A stretch of DNA of 64,000 nt from Paracoccus litorisediminis (GTDB lineage: Bacteria; Pseudomonadota; Alphaproteobacteria; Rhodobacterales; Rhodobacteraceae): the NCBI RefSeq assembly GCF_009711205.1, contig NZ_WMIG01000004.1, positions 236,329-300,328 on the forward strand, given 5' to 3'. Positions 27,081 through 37,077 of this stretch are shown one piece after another (within the stretch, counting starts at the first letter, position 1; each line of letters starts with the position of its first letter). The notes under the pieces were generated by a model that was given only the letters and a program-made list of their open reading frames with translations, made no database searches and was not told the origin of the DNA. The translations under genes were made by a program, and so were the position numbers.

Positions 27081-27362
27081 TCAGTTGTAATTCACCAATA
27101 CGATGATCACGACGATGGCGACCACCGGCAGGACCAGCACCAAAGCGACCAGCCGCGCCCGCAGGCTTTTGCTGAAGCCGATCATCGAACGCCTTATGAA
27201 CTCGCGTCGTTCCGGCGAGTTGCCCGCCTTTTCGGGGTGACGCCGGTCCCATTCCTTTTCCAGCGCCTCGCGCCGCGTGCTGCGGATATAGACCGTCAGC
27301 AGGAAATAGAAAATCAGCTCGACCGCCAGCACCAGCCCGATCAACCGCAGCAAGGCCAACAT
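27081..27362 (-). CDS. Small two-TM membrane protein
   Basis: A 93-residue protein with a TM at each end (LLRLIGLVLAVELIFYFLL and LVALVLVLPVVAIVVIIVL) and a charged middle loop rich in Arg, Glu and Lys (TRREALEKEWDRRHPEK). ATG 27362. It sits ten bases upstream of DUF1523 and is probably co-expressed with it. The pairing of a two-TM protein with DUF1523 is the only hint to its role; I do not recognise the family securely. Confidence 0.72.
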   Translation of the reverse strand: MLALLRLIGLVLAVELIFYFLLTVYIRSTRREALEKEWDRRHPEKAGNSPERREFIRRSMIGFSKSLRARLVALVLVLPVVAIVVIIVLVNYN

Positions 27363-27506
27363 CGTCAGGTTCTTTCCCGTAGGGACTGGGGATGGCTCAT
27401 GCCGCCATGGAAGGGGTTGCCGCGCCAACTGTCAATGACCTGCATTCGGGATTCCCCCATCGCAAATGCTGTGGCATGATCCCCAAAAACCAAGGAAAAC
27501 CGCCCG

Positions 27507-27800
27507 ATGTCCGAACGCCTGTCGATCAGCGCCCTGGTCTTCTTTGCCATCATGGCCCTTCTGGCTGTCTATTTCGCCTTTGCCGCCGTGCAGGGACCAT
27601 CCGGCGTGTTGCGGCGCGAACAGCTTAAGGCCGACACGCGCGAATTGGTCGCACAGCGCGACAAGCTGCAGGCCGAGGTCAACCGGATGAAGAACCTGAC
27701 CCGCCGCCTGTCGGACGATTATCTGGATCTGGACCTGCTGGACGAACGCGCCCGCGATGTCCTTGGCTTTCTGCGCCCTGACGAAATCATCATCCGCTGA
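27507..27800 (+). CDS. ftsB: FtsB/DivIC-like septum formation protein
   Basis: A 97-residue bitopic protein: TM at about 8-28 (SALVFFAIMALLAVYFAF) then a coiled coil with LRREQLKADTRELVAQRDKL and EVNRMKNLTRRL, and a C-terminal DYLDLDLLDERARDVLGF. This is the FtsB/DivIC pattern; FtsB links FtsL and FtsQ in the divisome. Its place before pdhA is the usual alphaproteobacterial order. It is divergent from the small membrane-protein gene at 27362, with 144 bp between them. Confidence 0.9.
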   Translation: MSERLSISALVFFAIMALLAVYFAFAAVQGPSGVLRREQLKADTRELVAQRDKLQAEVNRMKNLTRRLSDDYLDLDLLDERARDVLGFLRPDEIIIR

Positions 27801-27892
27801 TCCTGTTTCAGGCAGGCCCTGCATGGCTGCGGCCATTTTACGCAGGCGTCGCATATCGCAGGTTTACTTTTCCAGGAAGTCCATTCTAGAAG

Positions 27893-27910
27893 TAGTTTAA
27901 CGCTGAACTA
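27893..27910. promoter_or_regulatory. Inverted repeat before pdhA, candidate operator
   Basis: TAGTTTAACGCTGAACTA has perfect 5-bp arms TAGTT and AACTA around eight bases, 27 bp before the pdhA start. The spacing and symmetry suit a dimeric regulator. The regulator is not known from the sequence and no confident -35/-10 pair was found. Confidence 0.4.
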
Positions 27911-27936
27911 TCCTGCGCTCAGGAGGAGGACCCTTT

Positions 27937-28968
27937 ATGGTCAGAAAGCCCGCAGCCAAGGAAGTCCCGTCCAACGTTTCCAAGGACGAGCTTCTCAAAC
28001 ATTACCGCGACATGCTGCTGATCCGCCGATTCGAGGAAAAGGCCGGCCAGCTTTATGGCATGGGCCTGATCGGTGGCTTCTGCCACCTGTATATCGGGCA
28101 GGAAGCTGTGGTCGTCGGCCTCGAATCCGTGACCAAGGAAGGCGACAAGCGCATCACCTCGTATCGCGACCACGGGCACATGCTGGCCTGCGGCATGAGC
28201 GCGAATGGCGTCATGGCCGAGCTGACCGGTCGCGAAGGGGGCTACTCCCGCGGCAAGGGCGGCTCGATGCACATGTTCTCGCGCGAAAAACATTTCTACG
28301 GTGGCCATGGCATCGTCGCGGCGCAGGTTCCGCTGGGCGCGGGTCTGGCATTCGCCGACAAGTATCTGGGCAATGACAACGTCACCTTCACCTATTTCGG
28401 TGACGGCGCGGCGAACCAGGGCCAGGTCTATGAGACCTACAACATGGCCGAACTGTGGTCCCTGCCGGTCGTCTTCGTTATCGAGAACAACCAGTACGCC
28501 ATGGGCACCTCGGTCAAGCGCTCGACCAAGTCGACGACGCTATTTGGCCGCGGCACCGCCTTTGGCATCCAGGGCGAGCAGGTCGACGGTATGGACGTAC
28601 TGGCGGTCAAGGCTGCCGGCGAAAAGGCCGTGGCCCACTGCCGCGCGGGCAAGGGTCCCTACATCCTTGAAGTGATGACCTATCGCTATCGCGGTCACTC
28701 GATGTCCGACCCGGCGAAATACCGCTCGCGCGAGGAAGTGCAGAAGATGCGCGACGAACGCGACCCGATCGAGAACGTCCGCGAGCTGCTGCTGACCGGC
28801 AACCACGCGACCGAAGATGACCTCAAGGCCATCGACAAGGAAATCAAGGACATCGTGAACGAATCCGCCGAGTTCGCCAAGGAAAGCCCGGAACCGGCGC
28901 TGTCCGAGCTGTGGACCGATATTTATGCCGACGAGCTGCCGCAAGCCGCAGTCGCCAAGAACGCCTGA
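27937..28968 (+). CDS. pdhA: Pyruvate dehydrogenase E1 component alpha subunit
   Basis: With PdhB it decarboxylates pyruvate and passes the acetyl group to lipoate on E2, linking glycolysis and the TCA cycle. The 343-residue protein shows [44 protein letters not shown] and the thiamine diphosphate motif GDGAANQGQ running to [10 protein letters not shown]. Also [14 protein letters not shown]. The ATG is preceded by AGGAGGAGG seven bases upstream, a very strong site. It starts the pdhA-pdhB-pdhC unit; lpd (E3) is not in the window. Confidence 0.98.
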   Translation: MVRKPAAKEVPSNVSKDELLKHYRDMLLIRRFEEKAGQLYGMGLIGGFCHLYIGQEAVVVGLESVTKEGDKRITSYRDHGHMLACGMSANGVMAELTGREGGYSRGKGGSMHMFSREKHFYGGHGIVAAQVPLGAGLAFADKYLGNDNVTFTYFGDGAANQGQVYETYNMAELWSLPVVFVIENNQYAMGTSVKRSTKSTTLFGRGTAFGIQGEQVDGMDVLAVKAAGEKAVAHCRAGKGPYILEVMTYRYRGHSMSDPAKYRSREEVQKMRDERDPIENVRELLLTGNHATEDDLKAIDKEIKDIVNESAEFAKESPEPALSELWTDIYADELPQAAVAKNA

Positions 28969-28984
28969 CGGGGGACACAAACAG

Positions 28985-30343
28985 ATGGCAACCGAGATTC
29001 TGATGCCCGCCCTGTCGCCGACCATGGAGGAAGGCACGCTGGCGAAATGGCTGAAAAAGGAAGGCGATGCGGTCAAGTCGGGCGATGTCATCGCCGAGAT
29101 CGAGACCGACAAGGCCACGATGGAATTCGAAGCTGTGGATGAGGGCATCCTTGGCAAGATCCTGATCGCCGAAGGCGCGCAGGGCGTGAAGGTGAACACC
29201 CCCATCGCCATCCTCGTCGAAGAGGGCGAAAGCGTCGATGACGTGAAACCCGCAGCCGCCCCGGCGGCAGCCCCCGTCGCCGCACAGGCCGAAGCCCCCG
29301 CTGCCGCCGCACCGGTCGCCGCCAAGGCTGACCGTTCGCCCGACTGGCCGGAAGGCACGAAAATGAAAACCATGACCGTGCGGGAAGCCCTGCGCGAAGC
29401 CATGGAAGAGGAAATGACCCGCGACGAGACCGTCTTCCTCATGGGCGAGGAAGTCGGCGAGTATCAGGGCGCCTACAAGATTTCGCAGGGGCTTCTGGAC
29501 AAGTTCGGCCCGCGCCGCGTCGTCGACACCCCGATCAGCGAAATCGGCTTTGCCGGTATCGGCACGGGTGCGGCCATGGCCGGCCTGCGTCCGATCGTCG
29601 AGTTCATGACCTTCAACTTCGCCATGCAGGCGGTTGACCACATCATCAACTCGGCCGCGAAGACGCTTTACATGTCCGGCGGCCAGATGGGCTGCTCGAT
29701 CGTGTTCCGCGGCCCGAACGGTGCCGCCGCCCGCGTCGGCGCGCAGCACAGCCAGGACTATGCGGCATGGTATGCCCAGATCCCCGGCCTGAAGGTGGTG
29801 ATGCCCTATTCGGCGGCGGATGCGAAAGGCCTGATGAAACAGGCGATCCGCGACCCGAACCCGGTCATCTTCCTTGAGAACGAGATCATGTATGGCCGCA
29901 GCTTCGAGGTCCCGGACCTTGAAGACTTCACCATCCCCTTCGGCAAGGCCCGCATCGCCCGCGAGGGCAAGGACGTGACCCTTGTCAGCTTCGGCATCGG
30001 CATGAGCCACGCGCTTGACGCCGCCGAGAAACTGGCCGCCGAGGGCATCGAGGCCGAGGTCATCGACCTGCGCACCCTGCGTCCGCTGGATTATGACAGC
30101 ATCATCGCCTCGGTGCAGAAGACCAACCGCCTCGTCACCGTCGAGGAAGGTTTCCCGGTCGCTTCGATCGGCAACCATATCTCGGCCTATGTCATGGAAA
30201 ACGCGTTCGACTATCTCGACGCACCGGTGATCAACTGCACCGGCAAGGACGTGCCCATGCCCTATGCCGCGAACCTTGAAAAGCTCGCCCTGATCACCTC
30301 GGACGAGGTTGTCGCGGCGGTGAAAAAAGTCACCTACAAGTAA
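28985..30343 (+). CDS. pdhB: Pyruvate dehydrogenase E1 component beta subunit with lipoyl domain
   Basis: The beta subunit of E1, 452 residues. Residues 1-80 form a lipoyl domain with the modified Lys43 in [11 protein letters not shown], then an Ala/Pro-rich linker (about 85-118), then the transketolase-like body with [44 protein letters not shown] and GRSFEVP. A lipoyl domain on E1 beta is a known alphaproteobacterial feature. It starts 16 bp after pdhA. The N-terminal domain is nearly identical to that of PdhC next door, which points to a duplication. Confidence 0.98.
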   Translation: MATEILMPALSPTMEEGTLAKWLKKEGDAVKSGDVIAEIETDKATMEFEAVDEGILGKILIAEGAQGVKVNTPIAILVEEGESVDDVKPAAAPAAAPVAAQAEAPAAAAPVAAKADRSPDWPEGTKMKTMTVREALREAMEEEMTRDETVFLMGEEVGEYQGAYKISQGLLDKFGPRRVVDTPISEIGFAGIGTGAAMAGLRPIVEFMTFNFAMQAVDHIINSAAKTLYMSGGQMGCSIVFRGPNGAAARVGAQHSQDYAAWYAQIPGLKVVMPYSAADAKGLMKQAIRDPNPVIFLENEIMYGRSFEVPDLEDFTIPFGKARIAREGKDVTLVSFGIGMSHALDAAEKLAAEGIEAEVIDLRTLRPLDYDSIIASVQKTNRLVTVEEGFPVASIGNHISAYVMENAFDYLDAPVINCTGKDVPMPYAANLEKLALITSDEVVAAVKKVTYK

Positions 30344-30355
30344 GGGGAACGCGAG

Positions 30356-31654
30356 ATGCCGACAGAAATCCTGATGCCCGCGCTCTCCCCCACGATGGAG
30401 GAAGGCACGCTGGCCAAATGGCTGGTGAAGGAAGGCGACGAGGTCAAATCCGGCGATGTCATCGCCGAGATCGAGACCGACAAGGCCACGATGGAATTCG
30501 AGGCCGTGGACGAAGGCAAGATCGGCAAGATCCTGATCGCCGAGGGCACGGCCGGGGTGAAAGTGAACACCGCCATCGCCGTCCTGCTGGAAGAGGGGGA
30601 AAGCGCCGATGCGATCAGCGCGGCACCCGCTGCGAAAGCCGCCGCCGCCCCGAAAGCCGAGGCGGCAGCGCCCGCCCCGGCAGCCGCCAGCGCCCCTGCC
30701 CCGGCAGCGCCCAAGGCCGCCGACGGCAACCGCATCTTTGCCTCGCCGCTGGCGCGCCGCATTGCGGCTGACAAGGGCATCGATCTGGCTGGTGTGACGG
30801 GTTCCGGCCCTTACGGTCGCATCGTCAAGGCGGATGTCGAAGGCGCGAAACCCGGCGCGGCCAAACCCGCCGTCGCCGCCGAGGCCCCGAAAGCCGCCCC
30901 TGCCGCGGCAGCGGCCCCCGCCGCTGGTCCCTCGACGGAAACCATCCTCAAGATGTATGCCGATCGCGAGACCACCGAGGTCGCGCTGGACGGGATGCGC
31001 CGCACCATCGCAGCGCGCCTGACCGAGGCCAAGCAGACCATCCCGCATTTCTATCTGCGCCGCTCGGCCAAGCTGGATGCGCTGATGGAATTCCGCGCCA
31101 TGCTGAACAAGCAGCTGGACAGCCGCGGCGTGAAGCTTTCGGTCAACGACTTCATCATCAAGGCCTGCGCTTTGGCCCTGCAGGAAGTGCCGGACGCCAA
31201 TGCCGTCTGGGCGGGCGACCGCATCCTGAAGCTGAAGCCCTCGGACGTGGCGGTTGCCGTCGCCATCGAAGGCGGGCTGTTCACCCCGGTCCTGAAGGAC
31301 GCGCAGCAAAAGACGCTGTCCGCCCTGTCTGCCGAGATGAAGGATCTGGCCACGCGCGCCAAGTCGAAGAAGCTTGCGCCCCATGAGTATCAGGGCGGCA
31401 GCTTTGCGATTTCGAACCTTGGCATGTTCGGGATCGAGAATTTCGACGCGGTCATCAACCCGCCGCACGGCGCGATCTTGGCCGTGGGCGCAGGCATCCA
31501 GACCCCGGTCGTCGAGAATAGCGAAGTGGTCATCCGCAACGTCATGTCGATGACGCTGTCGGTCGACCACCGTGTCATCGACGGCGCGCTGGGTGCGCAG
31601 CTTCTGGCAAAGATCGTCGGCCATCTGGAAAACCCGATGGGCATGCTGGCCTGA
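30356..31654 (+). CDS. pdhC: Dihydrolipoyllysine acetyltransferase (PDH E2)
   Basis: Core of the pyruvate dehydrogenase complex, moving acetyl from lipoate to CoA. Of 432 residues, 1-80 are a lipoyl domain (Lys43 in [11 protein letters not shown]), 85-120 an Ala/Pro linker, about 122-160 the peripheral subunit-binding domain ([24 protein letters not shown]), a second linker, and 205-432 the catalytic domain ending with the active-site [16 protein letters not shown]. One lipoyl domain only, the second being on PdhB. It is 12 bp after pdhB and is followed by a terminator. Confidence 0.98.
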   Translation: MPTEILMPALSPTMEEGTLAKWLVKEGDEVKSGDVIAEIETDKATMEFEAVDEGKIGKILIAEGTAGVKVNTAIAVLLEEGESADAISAAPAAKAAAAPKAEAAAPAPAAASAPAPAAPKAADGNRIFASPLARRIAADKGIDLAGVTGSGPYGRIVKADVEGAKPGAAKPAVAAEAPKAAPAAAAAPAAGPSTETILKMYADRETTEVALDGMRRTIAARLTEAKQTIPHFYLRRSAKLDALMEFRAMLNKQLDSRGVKLSVNDFIIKACALALQEVPDANAVWAGDRILKLKPSDVAVAVAIEGGLFTPVLKDAQQKTLSALSAEMKDLATRAKSKKLAPHEYQGGSFAISNLGMFGIENFDAVINPPHGAILAVGAGIQTPVVENSEVVIRNVMSMTLSVDHRVIDGALGAQLLAKIVGHLENPMGMLA

Positions 31655-31675
31655 TCCAGATCAGCCAAGGAATGC

Positions 31676-31703
31676 AAAAGGGGGCCATCGAGGCCCCCTT
31701 TTT
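31676..31703. terminator. Bidirectional intrinsic terminator
   Basis: Stem GGGGGCC (31680-31686) with GGCCCCC (31692-31698), loop ATCGA, flanked by AAAA on the left and TTTTT on the right, so it works on both strands. It closes pdhABC and the convergent RND operon. Confidence 0.9.
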
Positions 31704-31707
31704 CATC

Positions 31708-34700
31708 TCAGTGCTTACGCACTTCGGGGCTGGCTGCGGGGCTGTTCACCCCGATCCAGCGCCTGAGCAGACCGCCCGCGCCGATCTGCCCGCCATGGAT
31801 GACCGAGAAAAGCGAAGGCACGAACAGTAGCGACAGCAGCGTCGACAGCAGCAGCCCTCCGATCACGGCAATCGCCATCGGCGCGCTGAACTCGGCGCCT
31901 TCGCCCGTGCCCAACGCGGACGGAACCATCCCCGCGGTCATCGCGATCGTGGTCATCACGATGGGACGGGCGCGTTTATGCACCGCGTCCAAGATCGCCA
32001 CCCGCTTTTCCGTGCCGCGATCCATCGAGGACAGCGCGAATTCGACCAGCATGATGGCGTTCTTGGTCACGATGCCCATCAGCATCAGGAAGCCGATGAC
32101 CACCGCCATGCTGATCGAATTGCCGGTCAGAAACAGCGCAAGGATCGCTCCGCCAATCGCCAGCGGCAGCGACATCAGGATGGAGACCGGCGTCACGAAG
32201 TTATGGAACAGCAGCACCAGCACGACATAGGTCAGCATCACGCCCGAGATCATCGCCACGGCAAAGGCCTGAAACACCTCGCCCATGATCTCGGCATCGC
32301 CTGCGGGCTGGATCGCGGTTCCGGGCGGCAATTCGACCTTGGCTTGCAGATCGGTGACCTGCGTGGTCACCGGACCCAGCAGCGCGCCTTCGGCCAGATT
32401 GGCGGTGACAGCGGTGCGGTAGCGCTTGTCATAGCGCCCGATCTCGGTCGCCCCAGCGGAAATCGAGACATCGGCCACCGCCTCTAGCGGCACCTGTCCA
32501 GCCGAACTTGGCACGCGCAGATTGCGCACCGTCATCAGGTCGCGCCGCGCGCTGTCGTCCAGGCGCACCACAATCGGGATCTGCTCATCACCGGTGTTGA
32601 ACTTGGCCAGATTCGATTCCGTGTCGCCCAAAGTCGCCACCCGCAGGGTGGTGGCCAGGGCGCTGGCGGTCACCCCCAGCTCGGCCGCCACCGCATCGCG
32701 CGGATGGATCTGCAATTCGGGGCGCTGCAATGCCGCCGATGAGGTCACCCCCTCAAGGCTGGGCAGGGTCTTCATCGCGGCCATCAGGCGCTCGGCAGCC
32801 TCAGCGGTCGCGTCCTCTGTATCGCCCAGAACCGAGATCTCGAAATCGCTGGCGCCGTTCTCGTTCAGGAAGTTCATCCGCAGGTCGGGGATCTGCGCCA
32901 GATCATGCTTCAGCGCCTCCTCGATCTGGAAGCTCGACCGTTCGCGCTCGGTCTTTGAGCCGTAATTGACCATGATCTTGGCATCCGAGACGTTCGGATC
33001 GCCACCACTGACAAAAACCGAACGCACCTCGGGCTCTTCGGCGATCCGGGTCGAGATGGTGCGCGCCGCGTCGATGGTTTCCTCGACCGTCGCGCCGGGC
33101 GGCAATTCGATCGAGATCTGGCTGCGTCCGACATCCTGCGCCGGCACGAATTCGGTGGGCAGAAGCGTCGCCGAAAAGATCGACGCGGCAAAGACCCCGA
33201 TCCCCATCAGCAGGGTCAGGAAGCGGTGGCGCAGCGTCCAGCGCAGGATGCCCATCAGAAGCCGCATCAAGATGCCGTCCTTGGCCTCTTCGACATGGGC
33301 GACATCGCGCAGGAAATAGGCAGCCAGCATCGGCGTGATCAGCCGCGCGACCAGCAGCGAGAACAGCACCGAGACCGCCACCGTCAGCCCGAACTGCTTG
33401 AAATACTGACCCGGAATGCCGCCCATGAAGCTGACCGGGGCAAAGACCGCGACGATCGAGAAGCTGATCGCGATGACGGTCAGACCGATTTCATTCGCGG
33501 CCTCCATGCTGGCCTCATAGGCGGGCATGCCCATGTTGATATGGCGCACGATGTTTTCGATTTCGACGATGGCATCGTCGACAAGGATGCCCGTGACCAG
33601 CGTGATCGCCAGCAGGCTGATGCCGTTCAGGGTGAAGCCCAGTTGCTGCATCACAAAGAAGGTCGGGATGACCGAAAGCGGCAGTGCCACCGCCGCGATC
33701 AGCGTGGCGCGCCAGTTGCGCAGGAACAGAAAGACCACGATCACCGCAAGGGCCGCGCCCTCATACAGCGTGTCCATGGTCGAATGGTAATTCGCCTCGG
33801 TATGGGTGGTGGCGTCGTCGATCAGATCGATGCTGACGCCGGGATTGCGTTCCATGATCTGCGCGACCCGCGCCTTGGTCCCATCGCCCGCGACCAGATC
33901 CGAGGCGCCCTTGGCGCGGAAGATCCCGAATGCGACCACGGGCTGCCCCTCCAACAGAGCAAAGCTGCGCGTCTCGCTGGGGCCTTCGCTGACCGTGCCG
34001 ATCTGGTCCAGACGGATCGTGCGCCCCTGCCCGATCAGGATCGGCGTCGCCGCCAACCGCCCCACATCCGAGGCAGAACCCAGCGTGCGGATGGCGAATT
34101 CGGTCCCGGCCAGATCGCCTCGCCCGCCGCCCATGTCGATATTCTTGGCCCGCAACTGGTCCGAGATTTCCGCCGCCGTCAGTCCGAATGCCTGCATCCG
34201 GCCCGCGTCCAGTTCGACATTGATCTGACGATCCGCCCCGCCGATACGGGTGATGCTGGCGACGCCCGCCACGGTCGACAGGTCGCGCGCCACCACGTCA
34301 TCTACGAAATCCGACAGCGCCTCCATGGTCTTGGTCGGGTCGCTGACGGCATAGGTCAGGATCGCCATACCCGCGATATCGATGCGCTGGATCACCGGCT
34401 CGACAATCGATTCCGGCAGGTCCGAACGCACCTTGGCCACTGCGTCCTTGACGTCGTTCATCGCTCGGTCGGTGTCGGTCTCAAGTTCAAACTCAACGGT
34501 GATCGAGGCCGAACTGTCCGTCGCGGTCGAGTAGATATGCCGCACCCCGGTGATCGAGGCGATGGAATCCTCGATCGGCTGGATCACCTGTCGCGTCAGC
34601 TCCGAGGGCGCGGCACCGGGCTGCGCAACGGACACGCTGACCACAGGCAGGTCGATATTCGGCATGGCCGTGACCGGCAGGCGGCTGAAGCTGTAAAGCC

Positions 34701-34773
34701 CGATCAGCACCAGCACCAGAAAGGCGGCGATCGACGGGACCGGCTGACGGATGGACCAGGTCGAGAAGTTCAT
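31708..34773 (-). CDS. RND efflux permease (AcrB/MdtB-like, HAE1 family)
   Basis: Inner-membrane proton-driven pump of 1021 residues with the usual two repeats of six TMs and large periplasmic loops. Marks: N-terminal WSIRQPVPSIAAFLVLVLIG, GVASITRIGG, FLFLRNWRATLIAAVALPLS-type TM2 region (described by its core NWRATLIA), and GILVDDAIVEIENI in TM4 with the Asp pair that carries protons. The C-terminal repeat has VTKNAIMLVEFAL. It exports hydrophobic or biocidal compounds; the substrate cannot be told. The start overlaps the adaptor gene stop (ATGA). No outer-membrane channel gene follows. Confidence 0.95.
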   Translation of the reverse strand: MNFSTWSIRQPVPSIAAFLVLVLIGLYSFSRLPVTAMPNIDLPVVSVSVAQPGAAPSELTRQVIQPIEDSIASITGVRHIYSTATDSSASITVEFELETDTDRAMNDVKDAVAKVRSDLPESIVEPVIQRIDIAGMAILTYAVSDPTKTMEALSDFVDDVVARDLSTVAGVASITRIGGADRQINVELDAGRMQAFGLTAAEISDQLRAKNIDMGGGRGDLAGTEFAIRTLGSASDVGRLAATPILIGQGRTIRLDQIGTVSEGPSETRSFALLEGQPVVAFGIFRAKGASDLVAGDGTKARVAQIMERNPGVSIDLIDDATTHTEANYHSTMDTLYEGAALAVIVVFLFLRNWRATLIAAVALPLSVIPTFFVMQQLGFTLNGISLLAITLVTGILVDDAIVEIENIVRHINMGMPAYEASMEAANEIGLTVIAISFSIVAVFAPVSFMGGIPGQYFKQFGLTVAVSVLFSLLVARLITPMLAAYFLRDVAHVEEAKDGILMRLLMGILRWTLRHRFLTLLMGIGVFAASIFSATLLPTEFVPAQDVGRSQISIELPPGATVEETIDAARTISTRIAEEPEVRSVFVSGGDPNVSDAKIMVNYGSKTERERSSFQIEEALKHDLAQIPDLRMNFLNENGASDFEISVLGDTEDATAEAAERLMAAMKTLPSLEGVTSSAALQRPELQIHPRDAVAAELGVTASALATTLRVATLGDTESNLAKFNTGDEQIPIVVRLDDSARRDLMTVRNLRVPSSAGQVPLEAVADVSISAGATEIGRYDKRYRTAVTANLAEGALLGPVTTQVTDLQAKVELPPGTAIQPAGDAEIMGEVFQAFAVAMISGVMLTYVVLVLLFHNFVTPVSILMSLPLAIGGAILALFLTGNSISMAVVIGFLMLMGIVTKNAIMLVEFALSSMDRGTEKRVAILDAVHKRARPIVMTTIAMTAGMVPSALGTGEGAEFSAPMAIAVIGGLLLSTLLSLLFVPSLFSVIHGGQIGAGGLLRRWIGVNSPAASPEVRKH

Positions 34774-35960
34774 TCCGCTGCGTCCTTCGCGGGCAGGACC
34801 CGAATCGGGTCGCCGTCACGGAAGAATGCCCCAGCCCGCGCGATCACCTCATCGCCGGGCTGAAGCCCTTCGAGGATCTCGCGCTTGCCCTGCCAGACCA
34901 GACCGGCGCGGATCGCCCGCGTCTGCACCACGCCATCCTTAACGATCTGGACGCGTTCGCCCTGATCGTCGGCCAGCACCGCGCCCGCGGGAACCGTCAC
35001 CGCGTCGCGCCGGTCGGTGATGACCCAGCCGCTGGCGAACAGCCCGATGCGCAGCCGCGGATCGGATGGCAATGAGATGCGCGCCCGACCCAGCCGTGTC
35101 ACCGGGTCGATCACGGCGGGAACCAACCGCACCTTGCCCTTGATCATGCCCTGCCCGGTCAGTTGCACCTCGACCTCATCGCCGGGCTCGATCTGGACCA
35201 GGGCGGTTTCGATCACGTCGGCGGCCAGCTCGACCTCTCCGCGCGCGATCATGATGAACATGGGATCGCCGCCCTGACCGGACAGCGCGCCGATTTCCGC
35301 ATTGCGGGTGGCGATGACGCCATCGACGGGGGCAAGGATGCGGGTATGGCGCAGGTTCAGCTCGGCAATGCGGCGGGCGGCGGCGGATTGGGCCAGCTGC
35401 GCCTTGGCCACCGCCAGCCCGTCCAGCGACGATTGCGCCGAGGCCCGCGCCGAGGCCTCGGTCGCGATCACCTCATCCAGCACCGATTGCGCGGTATTGC
35501 CGCTTTTGCGCAGGGCGACGGTCCGCTCAAGCTGCGACTGGGCCTGCACCAGCGTCGCCTTGCTGCTGGCGATCTGGCTTTCGGCCTGACTGACGCTGGC
35601 GGTCGCACGTTCGAATTCGGCGGTGGCCTGCGCCACCTGTGCGGTCAGGGATTCGTCGTCCAGCACCACCAGCACATCGCCGGCCTTCACCCGGTCGCCG
35701 ATCTCGGCATGGATCTCGCGGATTTCGTAGCCCGAGACGCTGGCATGGATCTGCACCGGCTCACGCGCCACCAGCGATCCGGTGACGGGCACGCGGGCCT
35801 CGATCGTCTCACGCTTGGCCTTGGCGGCTGTCACCACCGGGATTTCCTTGCTGACCACGGCGGCGTCTGCCTCATTGGCCTCGGCAGCCAAAGGCAGCGG
35901 CATGTGGCTAAGGCCAATACCTATCATCATGGCGGCAATCTGCCGGCCAATCCCTGTCAT
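34770..35960 (-). CDS. RND periplasmic adaptor (membrane fusion) protein
   Basis: A 396-residue HlyD/MFP adaptor that joins the RND pump to an outer-membrane channel. It has an N-terminal signal peptide (ends near PLPLAAEA, no lipobox Cys so not a lipoprotein), a lipoyl-like half motif GDRVKAGDVLVVLDDESL, a long alpha-hairpin rich in Ala and Gln (about 105-190), then beta-barrel parts with TRILAPVDGVIATRNAEIG and LVPAVIDPVTRLGRARI. ATG 35960 has GGAGGACAGG upstream. The pump gene follows with ATGA overlap. No regulator gene is adjacent. Confidence 0.93.
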   Translation of the reverse strand: MTGIGRQIAAMMIGIGLSHMPLPLAAEANEADAAVVSKEIPVVTAAKAKRETIEARVPVTGSLVAREPVQIHASVSGYEIREIHAEIGDRVKAGDVLVVLDDESLTAQVAQATAEFERATASVSQAESQIASSKATLVQAQSQLERTVALRKSGNTAQSVLDEVIATEASARASAQSSLDGLAVAKAQLAQSAAARRIAELNLRHTRILAPVDGVIATRNAEIGALSGQGGDPMFIMIARGEVELAADVIETALVQIEPGDEVEVQLTGQGMIKGKVRLVPAVIDPVTRLGRARISLPSDPRLRIGLFASGWVITDRRDAVTVPAGAVLADDQGERVQIVKDGVVQTRAIRAGLVWQGKREILEGLQPGDEVIARAGAFFRDGDPIRVLPAKDAAE

Positions 35961-36037
35961 CTTGCCTGTCCTCCAGCTTCTTGCGCCTGGTGGGGATCGA
36001 CGCGCCTGCTTCTATATAGGGTTCTCTCGCCCGCGTC

Positions 36038-36817
36038 CTAGAACGTGACGGAAACTCCGGGCAGGCGCAATTCCGCGATCAGGTCGCGCAACTCTTGCCG
36101 GGCGGCGATATTGGACATGCTCAACTGTTCGGTGCCGATGTCCTTGAGATCCAGCAGCGTCAGGCCGCGTGGAAACAGCTCGCGGAAGATCACCCGTTCG
36201 GAAAAGCCGGGGGCGACGCGAAATCCGATGCGCTTGGACAGCGTGTCCAGCGCGCCGCCGACCTTGCGCTTGTTGTGCATCTGCTGCGTGCCAAGGCGGT
36301 TTCTCAGCACCAGCCAGTCGATCGGCCCCGCCCCGGCTTGGCCCCGCAACTGCCGCGCGCTCCAGACCATCTCGGCATAGATCGAGGGGCCAAGGATGCG
36401 CCCATCGGGCGACAGCCGCGCCAGCAGGTCGAAATCGATGAAGCTGTCGTTCATCGGCGTGATCAGCGTATCGGCCAGCGTATGCGCCATCTGGCTCAGC
36501 TTGGTATGAGAGCCGGGGCAGTCCAGCAGGATGAAATCGCAGTCGGGCTCCAGCGTCTCGATCGCGCGGGACAGCGGGTCGATCCCGTCGCTTTCCGGTT
36601 CAAGATGGCCCAGTCGCGGGGTCGGCAGATCCAGCCCCTCGCTTTGGGTGAAGTGGCTCCGGTTTTCCAGATAGCGGCCAAAACTGCGCTGGCGCACGTC
36701 AAGATCCAGCGCGCCCACCCGATGGCCCAGCCGCGCCAATGCCGTCGCCACATGCATCGAGGTGGTGGATTTGCCCGAGCCACCCTTCTCGTTCCCGACG
36801 ACGATGATATGCGCCAT
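36038..36817 (-). CDS. mipZ: MipZ-like division-plane ATPase (ParA family)
   Basis: A 259-residue deviant-Walker ParA/MinD-type ATPase. The N-terminal IIVVGNEKGGSGKSTTSMH has both signature lysines (Lys11, Lys16), with DLDVRQRSFGRYLENR and FILLDCPGSH further on. MipZ proteins sit on ParB near the origin and block FtsZ assembly away from mid-cell; the C-terminal ELRDLIAELRLPG region fits. Start ATG 36817 is chosen for the P-loop position; longer readings add unlike sequence. It is monocistronic, divergent from the small genes at 37.1 kb. Confidence 0.93.
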   Translation of the reverse strand: MAHIIVVGNEKGGSGKSTTSMHVATALARLGHRVGALDLDVRQRSFGRYLENRSHFTQSEGLDLPTPRLGHLEPESDGIDPLSRAIETLEPDCDFILLDCPGSHTKLSQMAHTLADTLITPMNDSFIDFDLLARLSPDGRILGPSIYAEMVWSARQLRGQAGAGPIDWLVLRNRLGTQQMHNKRKVGGALDTLSKRIGFRVAPGFSERVIFRELFPRGLTLLDLKDIGTEQLSMSNIAARQELRDLIAELRLPGVSVTF

Positions 36818-36993
36818 GCATCCCCCAAGAAACGGCGTTCCGCTTTGGACAATAGGCAGCGCCGTGCGCGTTGGAAAGCGTGCCGCACGGACGAATCGGC
36901 GCGACTGCGGCATATCTGGAACAACCCCCGACATGCAGGCACATCCGGTTAACGCGATGATCTGGCCGCAATATTTAACACGATAAGTCTAGT

Positions 36994-37035
36994 AGATATT
37001 TATCTTGCAAAAGACGACAAGACATGTCGTAATAA
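36994..37035 (+). promoter_or_regulatory. AT-rich promoter region with two inverted repeats
   Basis: This segment is much richer in A+T than its surroundings. It has AGATA-TT-TATCT (36994-37005), then a -35-like TTGCAA (37005-37010), then ACGACA-AGACA-TGTCGT (37014-37030) overlapping a likely -10 around TAATAA (37030-37035). A regulated promoter for the two-gene unit at 37078 is the simplest reading; the spacing of 17-19 bp is at the upper end. Confidence 0.4.
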
Positions 37036-37077
37036 ACCTGTCGAAAACGCCATGAGGCAGCGCCAGAGGAACCAGAC

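Noticed and set aside
28844..31624. Minus-strand frame of about 900 codons opposite pdhA to pdhC
   Set aside because: It is the antisense of pdhABC; the low-complexity His/Asp/Gly-rich product is typical of such shadows, and the plus-strand genes are certain.
37014..37030. Phage or plasmid attachment site at the ACGACA/TGTCGT repeat
   Set aside because: No integrase, direct repeat or tRNA end is present; a promoter operator is simpler.
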